The translations under genes were made by a program, and so were the position numbers. 64,000 bases of DNA from Candidatus Marithrix sp. Its GTDB lineage: Bacteria > Pseudomonadota > Gammaproteobacteria > Beggiatoales > Beggiatoaceae. Shown here piece by piece: positions 36,670 to 46,116 of the stretch. A model generated the notes under the pieces. The model had not been told where the DNA came from. It searched no databases and saw only the letters and a program-made list of their open reading frames with translations. The stretch spans positions 203,638 through 267,637 of the forward strand of contig JADGDS010000005.1 of NCBI GenBank assembly GCA_016744775.1, written 5' to 3'. How positions within the stretch are numbered: the first letter of the stretch is position 1; each line of letters opens with the position of its first letter.

Positions 36670-37071
36670 ATGTTAAAAGAAAATGCTATAGTGATTGAAC
36701 TAACAAAGCAATTTGCCGTGGTGGAAATTATACCTGCCAATCACCCTTGTAGTCAGTGTCAGAATGGTTGTGGCATTGCCAGTTTAGCAACAAGGAAACA
36801 ACATTCAACTAAAATTACGGTTATTAATTCAGTAAATGCTAAGCTTGGTGATAAAGTAGTTATAGGTTTAAAGGAACAAGCCTTGCTTAAAGCTTCATTG
36901 ACCTTATATTTGCTACCATTACTTAGTATGTTTGTTATAGGTATTGCAATTGATACAGTGCCAGCCGCTGTTATTGGGTTTTTTATCGGAATGTTATTGG
37001 TCCAAAAAATAGTTACAAAAAAAATGTCTTATAATATAAATTATCAACCAAAAATAGTTAAGGTGTGTTAG
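36670..37071 (+). CDS. rseC: RseC/MucC-family regulator of envelope stress
   Basis: 133 residues. The N-terminal Cys cluster CSQCQNGCGIA (residues about 27-37) and two membrane segments (about 78-118) are typical of RseC. Family knowledge: RseC modulates sigma-E signalling and an electron-transport complex. The sigma-E genes rpoE, rseA and rseB, usually just upstream, are absent; only rseC-degP remain together. AAGG before the ATG. Confidence 0.85.
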   Translation: MLKENAIVIELTKQFAVVEIIPANHPCSQCQNGCGIASLATRKQHSTKITVINSVNAKLGDKVVIGLKEQALLKASLTLYLLPLLSMFVIGIAIDTVPAAVIGFFIGMLLVQKIVTKKMSYNINYQPKIVKVC

Positions 37072-37076
37072 TTATT

Positions 37077-38510
37077 ATGAAATCCCATTTATCCAAATAT
37101 ATTTTTATAGTATTTTTAGTGTTTGGCAGTTTATCAAACACCGCATATGCGCATGGCTTACCAGACTTTACCAAATTGGTAGAACAATATAGCCCAGCAG
37201 TAGTTAATATCAGTACTACAAGTAAAAAAGCTAAAACTAGTCAAGATAAATCTTCTATCCCTAATATTCCGGGTTTACCAGAAGATTTAAACGATCTATT
37301 TCGTAAATTTTTTGATCAAGAAAATTTATTAGAAGAAGAACAACGCCCTTCAAAATCATTAGGTTCTGGTTTTATAATTTCTGAAGATGGTTATATTATA
37401 ACTAATAACCATGTTACTAAAAATGCCGGTAAAATTATTGTACGTTTAACAGATAGACGTGAATTTATCGCAACATTAATAGGTGCAGATGAACGCAGTG
37501 ATATTGCCTTACTTAAAGTAAACGCAAACAATTTACCTACAGTAAAATTAGGTTCTTCAACTGCATTAAAGGTTGGTGAATGGGTATTAGCCATTGGTTC
37601 ACCATTTGGTTTTGAACATACAGTTACTGCTGGTATTGTAAGTGCTAAAGGCAGAAGTCTTCCAAATGATACCTATGTACCTTTTATCCAAACAGATGTC
37701 GCTATTAACCCCGGTAATTCAGGGGGTCCATTATTCAACTTAGAGGGTAAAGTTGTAGGTGTTAATTCACAAATATATAGCCGTACTGGTGGATTTATGG
37801 GTTTATCATTTGCCATTCCGATAGATGTAATGAAAAATGTTATTGAACAATTAAAAACTAATGGTAAAGTTACACGTGGCTGGTTAGGTGTTTTGATTCA
37901 AGATGTGAATCGTGAATTAGCTGAATCATTTAATATGGATAAACCTAAAGGTGCTTTAGTGGCAAGAGTTATGCCTAATAGCCCTGCATCAGCCGCTAAA
38001 CTTAAAGTTGGTGATATTATCATTAGTTTTGATGGTAAACAAATCAATCGTTCTGCTGATTTACCACCAATTGTCGGTAGCACTAAAATCAATTCAACTG
38101 TTCAAACAGTGGTAATACGTAATAGCAAACATCTAACATTAAATGTTAAAATCGGTGAATTACCTTCTGATAATAAAATTAAATTATCATCTCGCACAGC
38201 TCCAAAAATTGATGCTACAGTTACAAATAAGCGTCTTGGTTTAACTATTATTGATTTAACAGAAGAAGAACGTGAAGAATTCGGCATGATCAGCGGCGGA
38301 GTATTGGTCAAAAATGTTGAATCTGGTGCGGCACGCGACGCTAGTATTCGTAAAAGTGATATAATAAGCATGGTAAATGGTACCGACATTAAAAATGTTG
38401 CACATTTTCAAAAAATTATAAATAACATTACAGATGCTACAACCGTACCTGTATTAGTTTATCGCCAACGTTCTCCACTATTCTTAGCAGTAAGAATTCC
38501 GGCAAAATGA
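37077..38510 (+). CDS. degP: DegP/DegQ (MucD)-family periplasmic serine protease
   Basis: 477 residues from ATG 37077 (a GTG four codons earlier is in frame). A signal peptide ends at AYA-HG. The trypsin-like domain has the triad in TNNHVTKNA (His), DERSDIALLKV (Asp) and INPGNSGGPLFN (Ser). Two PDZ domains follow (about residues 265-355 and 385-470). It degrades or refolds damaged envelope proteins. The next gene starts within its stop codon. Confidence 0.94.
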   Translation: MKSHLSKYIFIVFLVFGSLSNTAYAHGLPDFTKLVEQYSPAVVNISTTSKKAKTSQDKSSIPNIPGLPEDLNDLFRKFFDQENLLEEEQRPSKSLGSGFIISEDGYIITNNHVTKNAGKIIVRLTDRREFIATLIGADERSDIALLKVNANNLPTVKLGSSTALKVGEWVLAIGSPFGFEHTVTAGIVSAKGRSLPNDTYVPFIQTDVAINPGNSGGPLFNLEGKVVGVNSQIYSRTGGFMGLSFAIPIDVMKNVIEQLKTNGKVTRGWLGVLIQDVNRELAESFNMDKPKGALVARVMPNSPASAAKLKVGDIIISFDGKQINRSADLPPIVGSTKINSTVQTVVIRNSKHLTLNVKIGELPSDNKIKLSSRTAPKIDATVTNKRLGLTIIDLTEEEREEFGMISGGVLVKNVESGAARDASIRKSDIISMVNGTDIKNVAHFQKIINNITDATTVPVLVYRQRSPLFLAVRIPAK

Positions 38511-38758
38511 CAAATCAAGTCAGTTTGACACTCTACATCAGACAAGGGTGTCATTTATGTCAAGATATGGAACGAAATCTAATGTCGTTCCAGAAACAAT
38601 ATGATTTTACCGTACATATTGTCGATATTGATGCAGATAAATTACTCAAACTACGTTATGGTGAACGAGTGCCAGTGTTAGCTGCTGGAGAACAAGAAAT
38701 TTGCCATTATTTTTTTAATAAAGACTTATTGCAACAATATTTAAAAGCACATTGCTGA
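38507..38758 (+). CDS. Glutaredoxin-like protein
   Basis: 83 residues with a thioredoxin fold: [19 protein letters not shown] has a CHLC redox motif, and RVPVL supplies the cis-Pro. It belongs to the DUF836-type glutaredoxins. ATGA overlap with degP and TGATG overlap with lepA, so it is co-translated with both. The substrate is unknown. Confidence 0.85.
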   Translation: MTNQVSLTLYIRQGCHLCQDMERNLMSFQKQYDFTVHIVDIDADKLLKLRYGERVPVLAAGEQEICHYFFNKDLLQQYLKAHC

Positions 38759-40551
38759 TGAAGCATATTCGTAATTTTTCTATTATAGCTCATATTGATC
38801 ATGGTAAATCTACCATCGCAGATCGTTTTATCCAAATTTGCGGTGGCTTAACTGAGCGGGAAATGTCTCAACAAGTTTTAGATTCTATGGATTTGGAACG
38901 TGAACGAGGCATTACCATTAAAGCTCAAAGTGTGACTTTATATTATAAAGCCAAAGATGGTAATACTTATCAATTAAATTTTATTGATACTCCCGGGCAT
39001 GTAGATTTTTCTTATGAAGTTTCACGTTCATTAGCTGCTTGTGAGGGAGCATTATTAGTAGTTGATGCCGCTCAAGGCGTAGAAGCACAAAGCGTTGCTA
39101 ATTGTTATACGGCTATTGAACAAGGGCTTGAAGTTGTAGCTGTTTTAAATAAAATTGATTTACCCTCAGCAGAACCTGAACGAGTGATAGATGAAATTGA
39201 AAACATCATTGCTATAGAAGCAGAATCTGCCTTGAGAGTAAGTGCAAAAACAGGGGTGGGGATTGAAGATTTACTTGAAAATTTAATTGAACGTATTCCT
39301 CCACCTGAAGGTGATCGCGATAAGCCCCTAACTGCTCTTATTATTGATTCTTGGTTTGATAACTATTTAGGGATCGTTTCATTAGTAAGAGTCATGCAAG
39401 GGCGTTTGTCAAAACGACAAAAAATCCTAGTAATGTCAACTGGGCGACAAGTACAAGTAGAAAAATTAGGTATTTTTACTCCGAAATTAGAGTATCGTGA
39501 TGTACTTGAAGCTGGCGAAGTCGGATTTGTAGTAGCCAGTATTAAAGAAATTGAAGGAGCACCTGTAGGTGATACTTTAACTGACGCTGCAAAACCTACA
39601 GACAAACCATTACCCGGTTTTCAAGCAATACAACCGCGTGTATTTGCAGGTATGTTTCCAATTGATGCTAATGATTATGAAGCTTTTCGTGAAGCTTTGG
39701 CTAAATTACATCTCAATGATGCCGCTTTACATTATGAACCAGAAACTTCTAAAGCTTTAGGTTTTGGATTTCGCTGTGGTTTTTTAGGTATGTTGCACAT
39801 GGAAATTGTGCAAGAACGTTTAGAGCGTGAATATGAATTAGATCTTATTACAACTGCACCAACAGTAATTTATGAAGTAGAAACAACTGCGGGTGAAGTT
39901 TTAATGATAGATAATCCATCTGATTTGCCTCCATCTAATAAAATTGCAGAAATACGCGAGCCTATTGTAGAAGCTAATATGTTGTTACCACAAGAATATT
40001 TAGGTAATGTCATTACGCTCAGCATTGAGAAACGAGGGGTTCAAACTAAATTACATTATACAGCTTCACAAGTAGCACTTAGTTATGAATTACCTATGAA
40101 TGAAATGGTGCTAGATTTCTTTGACAGACTCAAATCAGTCAGTCGTGGTTATGCTTCTTTAGATTATAATATGTTGCGTTTTCAAGCAGCTGATTTAGTT
40201 AAATTAGATATTTTAATCAATGGTGATCGTGTAGATGCTCTTTCTATTATAGTTCATAAAAGTAAAAGCATAGGTTATGGTAATGAATTAACTAAAAAAA
40301 TGAAAGAATTCATACCAAGACAAATGTTTGATGTTGCAATACAAGCAGCAATTGGAGGCGATATTATTGCCCGTCAAACAGTAAAAGCATTTCGTAAAAA
40401 TGTAACCGCTAAATGTTATGGTGGAGACATTAGTCGTAAACGTAAATTGCTGGAAAAACAAAAAGAAGGTAAAAAACGCATGAAGCAAGTGGGTTCTGTT
40501 AGTATTCCTCAAGATGCTTTTCTCGCCATACTACATGTTGGCAAAAAATAA
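38758..40551 (+). CDS. lepA: Elongation factor 4 (LepA), ribosome back-translocase
   Basis: 597 residues from ATG 38758. The G domain has [14 protein letters not shown] (P-loop), the RGITIKAQ switch, [12 protein letters not shown] and NKIDLPSA. The C-terminal LepA-specific domain ends [29 protein letters not shown]. Full length. It is followed by lepB, the classical pair. Confidence 0.97.
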   Translation: MKHIRNFSIIAHIDHGKSTIADRFIQICGGLTEREMSQQVLDSMDLERERGITIKAQSVTLYYKAKDGNTYQLNFIDTPGHVDFSYEVSRSLAACEGALLVVDAAQGVEAQSVANCYTAIEQGLEVVAVLNKIDLPSAEPERVIDEIENIIAIEAESALRVSAKTGVGIEDLLENLIERIPPPEGDRDKPLTALIIDSWFDNYLGIVSLVRVMQGRLSKRQKILVMSTGRQVQVEKLGIFTPKLEYRDVLEAGEVGFVVASIKEIEGAPVGDTLTDAAKPTDKPLPGFQAIQPRVFAGMFPIDANDYEAFREALAKLHLNDAALHYEPETSKALGFGFRCGFLGMLHMEIVQERLEREYELDLITTAPTVIYEVETTAGEVLMIDNPSDLPPSNKIAEIREPIVEANMLLPQEYLGNVITLSIEKRGVQTKLHYTASQVALSYELPMNEMVLDFFDRLKSVSRGYASLDYNMLRFQAADLVKLDILINGDRVDALSIIVHKSKSIGYGNELTKKMKEFIPRQMFDVAIQAAIGGDIIARQTVKAFRKNVTAKCYGGDISRKRKLLEKQKEGKKRMKQVGSVSIPQDAFLAILHVGKK

Positions 40552-40573
40552 CAATAAAAACAGGTAATTATAA

Positions 40574-41374
40574 ATGACTTGGGATTTAGCAACAATTTTA
40601 GTAGTATTAACGGCTGTAAGTGGTGTAATCTGGCTTTTCGATAGATTATTTCTAGCATCAAAGCGTGCAAAAACTCCTAAAGCAGAAGAAAATATTCCAT
40701 TTATTATTGATTTAGCGCGTTCCTTATTTCCGGTATTTTTTATAGTATTATTTTTACGTTCCTTTTTAGTTGAACCATTTCGTATTCCTTCTGGCTCTAT
40801 GATGCCAACCTTATTAATAGGTGATTTTATCTTAGTTAATAAATTCAGTTATGGTATTCGTCTGCCAGTAGCAAATAAGAAAATTATTGATATTGGTGAA
40901 CCTGAACGAGGAGATGTAGTTGTATTTCGTTATCCTGAAGATCCTACGATTCCTTTTATCAAAAGAGTTGTAGGTTTACCCGGTGATAAAATCGTATATA
41001 ACGATACTACTAAACTTATTTATATAAATGGTAAACCTATAGAACAAAAAGTGATTGGTAGATATATTGGTGTGGGTTCTGGTAGTGGTATGACTGGTAA
41101 AGAGCAACGCAGTGAAGATTTAACTGGGGTAAAACATGATATCTTAGTCAGATTTGACACCAATCCTTATACCTCTTTTGGGCGTGGTGAATGGGTTGTT
41201 CCTGAAAAACATTATTTTGTTTTAGGTGATAATCGTGATAATAGTAAAGATAGTAGATACTGGGGTTTTGTGCCAGAAGAAAATTTAATTGGTAAAGCTT
41301 TTTTTATTTGGATGAATTGGGATTTAGCAAATGGCGGTGTTAGTGCGCAACGTATTGGCACACAGATTAAATAA
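40574..41374 (+). CDS. lepB: Signal peptidase I
   Basis: 266 residues. Two N-terminal membrane segments (about 5-25 and 47-68) precede the catalytic domain. The Ser is in FRIPSGSMMPTLLIGD and the Lys in PFIKRVVGLPGD; GDNRDNSKDSRYWGFVPEENLIGKA is box E. It removes signal peptides on the outer face of the inner membrane. The stop shares one base with the rnc ATG. Confidence 0.96.
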   Translation: MTWDLATILVVLTAVSGVIWLFDRLFLASKRAKTPKAEENIPFIIDLARSLFPVFFIVLFLRSFLVEPFRIPSGSMMPTLLIGDFILVNKFSYGIRLPVANKKIIDIGEPERGDVVVFRYPEDPTIPFIKRVVGLPGDKIVYNDTTKLIYINGKPIEQKVIGRYIGVGSGSGMTGKEQRSEDLTGVKHDILVRFDTNPYTSFGRGEWVVPEKHYFVLGDNRDNSKDSRYWGFVPEENLIGKAFFIWMNWDLANGGVSAQRIGTQIK

Positions 41375-42051
41375 TGGCGATTCAAGATTATTCTGGTTTA
41401 TACCAAGCTTTAAATTATAAGTTTGAAGATGAAAATAATTTAATAACTGCACTTACTCATAGAAGTGTCGGTATGCCAAACAATGAACGTTTAGAATTTT
41501 TAGGCGATGCTTTACTGAGTTGTGTGATTGCAGAAGTATTGTTTGAACGTTTTCCTGCTGCCCGTGAAGGGCAATTGACACGTTTTCGTGCTAATTTAGT
41601 CAAAAGAGATACATTAGTAACAATTGCACAACAGCTAAACTTGAGTAAATATTTACGTCTTGGTAGTGGTGAAGTAAAAAGCGGTGGTGAACATCGCGCT
41701 TCAATTTTGGCAGATGCTGTTGAGGCTATTTTAGGTGCAATTTATATTGATAGCAATATCCAAAAATGTAAAACAGTGCTATTGCAACTATGGGAAGAAC
41801 AAATAAATAGCTTATCAGCTCAACAGATTAAAGATCCTAAAACTTGTTTACAAGAATATTTACAAGCACAACAACAACCGTTACCAAATTATCGAATTTT
41901 AGCGATTAAAGGTAGCCCTCATAATCAATTATTTGAGATTGAATGTATCGTTCCTTGTTTAAAGGAACCTTCTTATGGTAGTGGAAAAAGTCGCCGTCGT
42001 GCTGAGCAATCAGCAGCGGCTCAAGCATTGAGTATTTTAAATGTCGAATAA
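41374..42051 (+). CDS. rnc: Ribonuclease III
   Basis: 225 residues. The catalytic signature NERLEFLGDALLS carries the acidic residues, with ADAVEAILGAIYID as the second metal-binding site. The C-terminal double-stranded RNA-binding domain (about 155-222) ends SRRRAEQSAAAQALSIL. It processes rRNA precursors. It overlaps era by 11 bases. Confidence 0.97.
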   Translation: MAIQDYSGLYQALNYKFEDENNLITALTHRSVGMPNNERLEFLGDALLSCVIAEVLFERFPAAREGQLTRFRANLVKRDTLVTIAQQLNLSKYLRLGSGEVKSGGEHRASILADAVEAILGAIYIDSNIQKCKTVLLQLWEEQINSLSAQQIKDPKTCLQEYLQAQQQPLPNYRILAIKGSPHNQLFEIECIVPCLKEPSYGSGKSRRRAEQSAAAQALSILNVE

Positions 42052-42922
42052 ACAACGTTGTGGCTATGTTGCTATAATTGGTCGTCCCAATGTGGGCAAA
42101 TCAACTTTACTCAATCATTTGATTGGACAAAAAATAAGTATTACTTCGCATAAACCACAAACTACCCGTCATCGTTTATTAGGTATAAAAACCGAAAATG
42201 ATTGTCAAATAATATATGTTGATACACCGGGCATACATTTACATCAAACAAATGCTATGAATCGTTATCTTAATAGAGCGGCAACTAGTAGTCTTGAAGG
42301 TGTAGATGTTGTTGTATGGTTAGTAGAAAGTTTAAATTGGACAAAGGAAGATGAATTTGTACTTAAAACTTTGAGTCAATATTCTGTTCCTGTGATTTTA
42401 TGTGTAAATAAAATTGATCAAATTACTGATAAAAATAGATTATTGCCATATTTACAAAAGATGGCAACTAAATATAAGTTTACTGATATTTTCCCTATTT
42501 CTGCTAGCAAAGGGCAAAATCTTCCAGAATTAGAACAGAAGCTGACTGATTTATTACCGACAAATATCCATGTTTTTCCAGAAGATCAACTTACTGATCG
42601 TAATGAACGTTTTTTAGCGGCAGAAATTATACGTGAAAAATTGCTAAAACGTTTAAATGCAGAAATCCCTTATCGTTTAACGGTAGAAATAGAATCCTTT
42701 ACTCATAAGCATATAGGTGCAATTATCTGGATAGAGCGTCAAACTCAAAAAAGGATTATTATTGGTACCAAAGGCAGTATATTAAAAGCAGTTGGAGAAA
42801 TGGCGCGTAAAGATATAGAAATAATGCTAGAAAGAAAGATCTTTTTAGAATTATGGGTAAAAGTAAAGCAGGGTTGGTGTGATGATGAACGCGCTTTGCA
42901 GCAATTGGGTTATGTTGAGTGA
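42041..42922 (+). CDS. era: GTPase Era
   Basis: 293 residues. G motifs are GRPNVGKSTLLN, TRHRL, DTPGIH and NKID. The C-terminal KH domain (about 200-290) includes IIIGTKGSILKAVGEMAR. It helps 30S ribosome assembly. recO, often the next gene, is absent; a 47-codon frame and a hairpin follow. Confidence 0.97.
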   Translation: MSNKQRCGYVAIIGRPNVGKSTLLNHLIGQKISITSHKPQTTRHRLLGIKTENDCQIIYVDTPGIHLHQTNAMNRYLNRAATSSLEGVDVVVWLVESLNWTKEDEFVLKTLSQYSVPVILCVNKIDQITDKNRLLPYLQKMATKYKFTDIFPISASKGQNLPELEQKLTDLLPTNIHVFPEDQLTDRNERFLAAEIIREKLLKRLNAEIPYRLTVEIESFTHKHIGAIIWIERQTQKRIIIGTKGSILKAVGEMARKDIEIMLERKIFLELWVKVKQGWCDDERALQQLGYVE

Positions 42923-42924
42923 AC

Positions 42925-43068
42925 ATGATTATCCCTATTCCTTATGAATGTCAGTATTTCTATCTTTCAAGATCAAGATTATATCATGCACTTAATAATG
43001 AAATGCTAGCAGGATTGATGGTATATTTTTGTGGAGAAACCAATTATGCAGTTTGTATTATATGGTGA
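42925..43068 (+). CDS. Possible 47-residue protein after era
   Basis: ATG two bases after the era stop, ending TGA at 43068. It starts MIIPIPYECQYFYLSRSRLY and ends CGETNYAVCIIW. It is rich in Tyr and hydrophobic residues. No family is recognised. It could be a real coupled gene or a chance frame. Confidence 0.3.
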   Translation: MIIPIPYECQYFYLSRSRLYHALNNEMLAGLMVYFCGETNYAVCIIW

Positions 43069-43080
43069 ATAAATTTACCA

Positions 43081-43106
43081 AACTGTCAGCCTAAAAACTG
43101 ACAGTT
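43081..43106. terminator. Hairpin terminator after era region
   Basis: AACTGTCAG and CTGACAGTT pair perfectly around CCTAAAAA, followed by TTT on the plus strand. It separates the era operon from a convergent gene. Confidence 0.6.
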
Positions 43107-43117
43107 CTTTAAATCCT

Positions 43118-43546
43118 TTATATAAGCTCACCATCTCGGATTCGTTGGCAAATGCTGCGTTCTTCTGGCTCTTCTACTGCCGTCACAATAGCATCTACCA
43201 TTGTATTTAATTCTAAGGGCGTTATTACTTCCATTATTCTTGTCATTACATTGGAATCTATGGCTGCATTCGACGTTCTACCATCTTTTAATCTGAAGCC
43301 TATACTTGCTTGACTGTAATTATTCGGACTTGCTTTTTCTTGTTCTTCCAATAAATTTTGGTTCATTTCCATTAATTCATCATATTTTTCATCCACTTCA
43401 TCTAGCAAGTTATCGTCTATATCTTCCGGGATTCCTATTTCATAACTATCTCCTTCTATTGTTATTTTTGGTGATATTTTCTTAATTTCCAAATATTTAA
43501 CAAATAATTGGAAAGGTTTTTCGTGAAAAAATACATATTCTAACAT
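43118..43546 (-). CDS. Hypothetical acidic protein
   Basis: 142 residues, rich in Asp and Glu, no signal peptide or membrane segment. It starts MLEYVFFHEKPFQLFVKYLE. An acidic helical middle (DDNLLDEVDEKYDELMEMNQNLLEEQ) is followed by a more regular end (FRLKDGRTSNAAIDSNVMTRIMEVITPLELNTMVDAI). The family is not recognised. It borders the region of collapsed gene copies, but its own sequence is intact and balanced. Confidence 0.55.
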   Translation of the reverse strand: MLEYVFFHEKPFQLFVKYLEIKKISPKITIEGDSYEIGIPEDIDDNLLDEVDEKYDELMEMNQNLLEEQEKASPNNYSQASIGFRLKDGRTSNAAIDSNVMTRIMEVITPLELNTMVDAIVTAVEEPEERSICQRIRDGELI

Positions 43547-43562
43547 TTTTTATACTCGCTCT

Positions 43563-43718
43563 TGGTTTAACAAATATTCCATCCACTATTATAACACTTG
43601 TTACTTCTTCTAAAGCAATTATTGAATTTATTAATACATCTAATAATTCGCTGGTGGCACTATAGCATCAGTTGCCGCTGCGAAATTATTGCCAATTATC
43701 ATAATAGTTTCGGCACCA
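43563..43718 (-). pseudogene. Collapsed copy A of the oxidoreductase gene at 47426
   Basis: Four pieces of the parent gene are joined in order: the 3' end (parent about 47442-47462), 47741-47821, 47870-47891 and 47997-48040. Two junctions fall on short sequences present on both sides in the parent, CACTATA (47815 and 47870) and GCCGCT (47886 and 47997). The following bases to about 43920 show no gene. Confidence 0.85.
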
Positions 43719-43930
43719 CAAACACGACCATCAGTATTATCTATTGTGTAATTAATTTTTCACACTTTTATCATGTATAATTAATCTTATTTGTCCGGTA
43801 ATAGAAAATTTTGTTCCTATAGGAATAGCAATGCGCTTACCCCAATTTAAACTTATATTATTATTCTGGCATATTCTGTTAATTCTTAAATCCTGTAAAT
43901 CCTGATTCAGACAATTAGCAAAAAAAAAAT

Positions 43931-44082
43931 TTTAGCGACTCCGCATCGCGGCAGTCACAAAGGATAAAGGGCAAAAGGGCCAAGCGGCGTGTGGTCCACG
44001 CAGCCGCCAGAACGACACGGAAGCCGTAGTTGCGGTTGACCGGAGTATCCCAGTGGCGGAGGGCAGTACGAACGCCCCCCGG
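43931..44082 (-). pseudogene. GC-rich fragment of a formylglycine-generating-enzyme-like (SUMF1) gene
   Basis: On the complement the reading frame gives GGVRTALRHWDTPVNRNYGF then RVVLAAAWTTRRLALLPFIL. The pattern R-A-R-W-TP-NRN-GFRV is the C-terminal signature of FGE-sulfatase/C-type-lectin fold proteins. The block is much richer in G and C than its surroundings, with sharp edges against an A-run on one side and the repeat at 44084 on the other. It is a transferred fragment, not a gene. Confidence 0.7.
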
Positions 44083-44083
44083 G

Positions 44084-44276
44084 TTTTCTCGTTCCCACGC
44101 TCCAGCGTGGTAACGCATGTCCAGACGCTCCAGCGTCAAGTCGGTTATCACCGACCCTACAAGGCTTGTCGGGTTTTAGACCTGTCAGGTCTGATACATG
44201 ACGACTCCTATGGAATATCCAGCAGCTCGTAGGATGTATAAGCGAACGATAAAAATTAGTTTATTCACATACATGT
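44084..44276 (+). repeat. Long direct repeat, copy 1
   Basis: Bases 44084-44197 match 47175-47288 and 44226-44276 match 47289-47339; 28 extra bases lie between the two blocks here. The repeat contains the CGTTCCCACGCTCCAGCGTGG unit, a GACGCTCCAGCGTC hairpin and half of a CCTGACAGG palindrome (44178-44192). Confidence 0.9.
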
Positions 44277-44277
44277 T

Positions 44278-44474
44278 TTTCTAGCATCTTGTATTTGACG
44301 TATTAACTTATAATCACCCACTATTATAACACTTCTAATTGTTCTTTTAATTCTGAATAATTTATGATAGGATGTTTAAGAAATTGATCTAATTTAAAAA
44401 CTGTTGATCGATACTATAAAGTGTATCTGGCTCAAACATTTTAGTTAAACTAAAATTCATTTTTATTGTAGGAG
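44278..44474 (-). pseudogene. Collapsed copy B of the oxidoreductase gene
   Basis: Pieces matching parent 47699-47757, 49471-49527 and 50644-50735 are joined in order, so the copy keeps the beginning of the gene with its start region, a short middle piece and part of the 3' third. Together with the repeat at 44084 it looks like a shrunken duplicate of the whole segment 47175-50737. Confidence 0.88.
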
Positions 44475-44587
44475 TTCAAAGCGCAGCTATTACTAGTTCA
44501 CATTTTTAATTAAAATTACCTAATTCAACAAAAATATCAATACAACAAATATAACTTCACAAGAAATTCAAGCAGGTTAATAAAATT

Positions 44588-45085
44588 ATGCCAAAGCATT
44601 GGTTACAAATAAAAGGTGACCCTTCTGTTCGTGAGTTTCTATTCCATCAGTCTCGCAAAACCAGTTTGTTTGATGAACAAATAGATCAATTACACAGAAT
44701 AATTTATACAATGGTTACTGTAAAAGGAGCTTTTCATATAAAAGCCCACTATTCTTCTTCACAGTTAACTTGTTGGTTTTATGATGACCCTTTTAATTAT
44801 CGAGTTTATATTAAAGAAGAAGTTTTTAAAAAGGGATTTATTGATAGTTTGCCATCTTTGTTTTATGAGGGGCGACAACCGCGCATTGAGAAACCTCATA
44901 TAAATTTGGTGCTTGAGGAATTTAAGCGGTTGCGTTTTGCCGATGAACAGATTTATTTGCGTAGTGCTTCATTGAACCGAATAAATGGCATGATAGGAAT
45001 GAATTTTTCGTGTGATGGAAGTCACTATATTGAACACAATGAATTCTTCCAACGGTTGACAGAATTTGGAAAGATAGAAAGTTGA
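44588..45085 (+). CDS. Hypothetical protein
   Basis: 165 residues. It begins MPKHWLQIKGDPSVREFLFH and contains several aromatic-rich strands (LTCWFYDDPFNYRVYIKEEVF) and a Lys/Arg-rich helix (INLVLEEFKRLRFADEQIYL). No signal peptide, membrane segment or known motif. It is the only intact single gene among the debris at 43.5-45.6 kb. Its AT-rich codon use matches the rest of the window. Confidence 0.5.
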   Translation: MPKHWLQIKGDPSVREFLFHQSRKTSLFDEQIDQLHRIIYTMVTVKGAFHIKAHYSSSQLTCWFYDDPFNYRVYIKEEVFKKGFIDSLPSLFYEGRQPRIEKPHINLVLEEFKRLRFADEQIYLRSASLNRINGMIGMNFSCDGSHYIEHNEFFQRLTEFGKIES

Positions 45086-45267
45086 TGATGATAATTTGTC
45101 AGTTGGAATATTTTTAATATTTTATTAATTCAATAGTTAGGACATATTTTTAATTCAATTAAAGTTAGCTTTTTGGCTAAAATTAAGCCTTTTAAAAACT
45201 GTCCGAACCATTGATATAATATCAAATACAAAGAAGAAAAATTTATTATCAACAAAATATCATCTGA

Positions 45268-45574
45268 ACCACCAATACATTTTGGATTAAAAAATACATC
45301 AAATATGATGACATACTATCAGGAGCACCTGATTATATATTTTTTAAAAACTCAGAATTAGGAAAAACAGTTCTAGAAAAACCTTTGCTGATTGCAATTG
45401 AAGCAAAAAAGAATGATTTTGAACAAGGATGGGGGCAATGTTTAGCAGAAATGATAGCTTGTCAAAAAATAAACGAAGATAACATCTGTCCAATATATGG
45501 AATTGTAACAGATGGAAATTTATGGCAATTTGTATAATGCCTTAGAATATGTCTTTCAATTAACAGAACAATAG
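45268..45574 (+). pseudogene. Truncated PD-(D/E)XK nuclease-like gene
   Basis: The frame is open from 45268 without a start codon and reads ILSGAPDYIFFKNSELG...LIAIEAKKNDFEQGWGQ...IYGIVTDGNLWQFV, then TAA at 45535. APDY and IEAK supply the Asp and Glu-x-Lys of the nuclease core. After a frame change the normal ending continues as NALEYVFQLTEQ to a TAG at 45572. The 5' third is missing. Confidence 0.7.
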
Positions 45575-45600
45575 TTACAAACTAAATTCATAAAAAAATC

Positions 45601-45654
45601 CGTTTATTCCGTAAATTCGTTGTACTATTGATTTAATTTTGATTAAGTACAACG
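45601..45654. repeat. Repeat shared with the right edge of the window, with an inverted repeat
   Basis: The 29 bases 45601-45629, starting CGTTTATTCCGTAAATTCGT, are identical to 63952-63980. Nine bases of it, CGTTGTACT (45618-45626), are repeated in inverted form at 45646-45654. Confidence 0.75.
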
Positions 45655-45660
45655 ATTTTT

Positions 45661-45830
45661 TAAAATTAAATCAAGCAATAGAATTAATATTAGATACCCT
45701 CTTGCTTCAACAAATATTCAACCCACAAATTATTAATCTGTTCCTGCAAAGCTGCTCTTGTAAATTATCAATATCCACAATATCCAATGGTTGGTCATGC
45801 CATGAGCAGGAGAACACTGCATTGGACCAT
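45661..45830 (-). pseudogene. Collapsed copy C of the oxidoreductase gene 3' region
   Basis: Matches 47398-47560 and then jumps to 47639-47655 of the parent. Where the parent has TCTGACAACCGATTTTGACT, this copy has TCCTGCAAAGCTGCTC, a change shared with copy D. Copies C and D therefore descend from one already altered copy. Confidence 0.85.
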
Positions 45831-45921
45831 TAATTATTATAGACTTAATTTTTACATACTGCAAGTAAGTTTTCATATATACTTGAAATAATGTTAGAAA
45901 GAAATTGAGTGAGAACAAATT

Positions 45922-46116
45922 ATGAGATATAAAGTTAGTATCAAAAAAAATGAAGAAGGTTATACAGTATCATGTCCGGGTTTACCGGGCTGTTGGTCAC
46001 AAGGAGATAATGAAGAAGAAGCATTAGAGAATATTAAAGATGCTATAGAAAGTTATTTAATTGTGAGAGATGAGTTAATTGAAGAAGAGGAACTTCGTTA
46101 TGTGGAGCTTGCATAA
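45922..46116 (+). CDS. hicB: HicB-family antitoxin
   Basis: 64 residues, MRYKVSIKKNEEGYTVSCPG then LPGCWSQGDNEEEALENIKD, the compact HicB fold with the SCPGLPGC loop. The usual C-terminal DNA-binding domain is missing, as in short HicB forms. It precedes hicA and its stop shares one base with the hicA ATG. HicA-first order is more usual; this reversed order is known in a minority of systems. Confidence 0.88.
   Translation: MRYKVSIKKNEEGYTVSCPGLPGCWSQGDNEEEALENIKDAIESYLIVRDELIEEEELRYVELA

Noticed and set aside
45639..45833. Open frames of 60-75 codons in the region of collapsed copies
   Set aside because: They lie across mosaic debris of the oxidoreductase gene on the wrong strand and have no ribosome site or protein-like composition.
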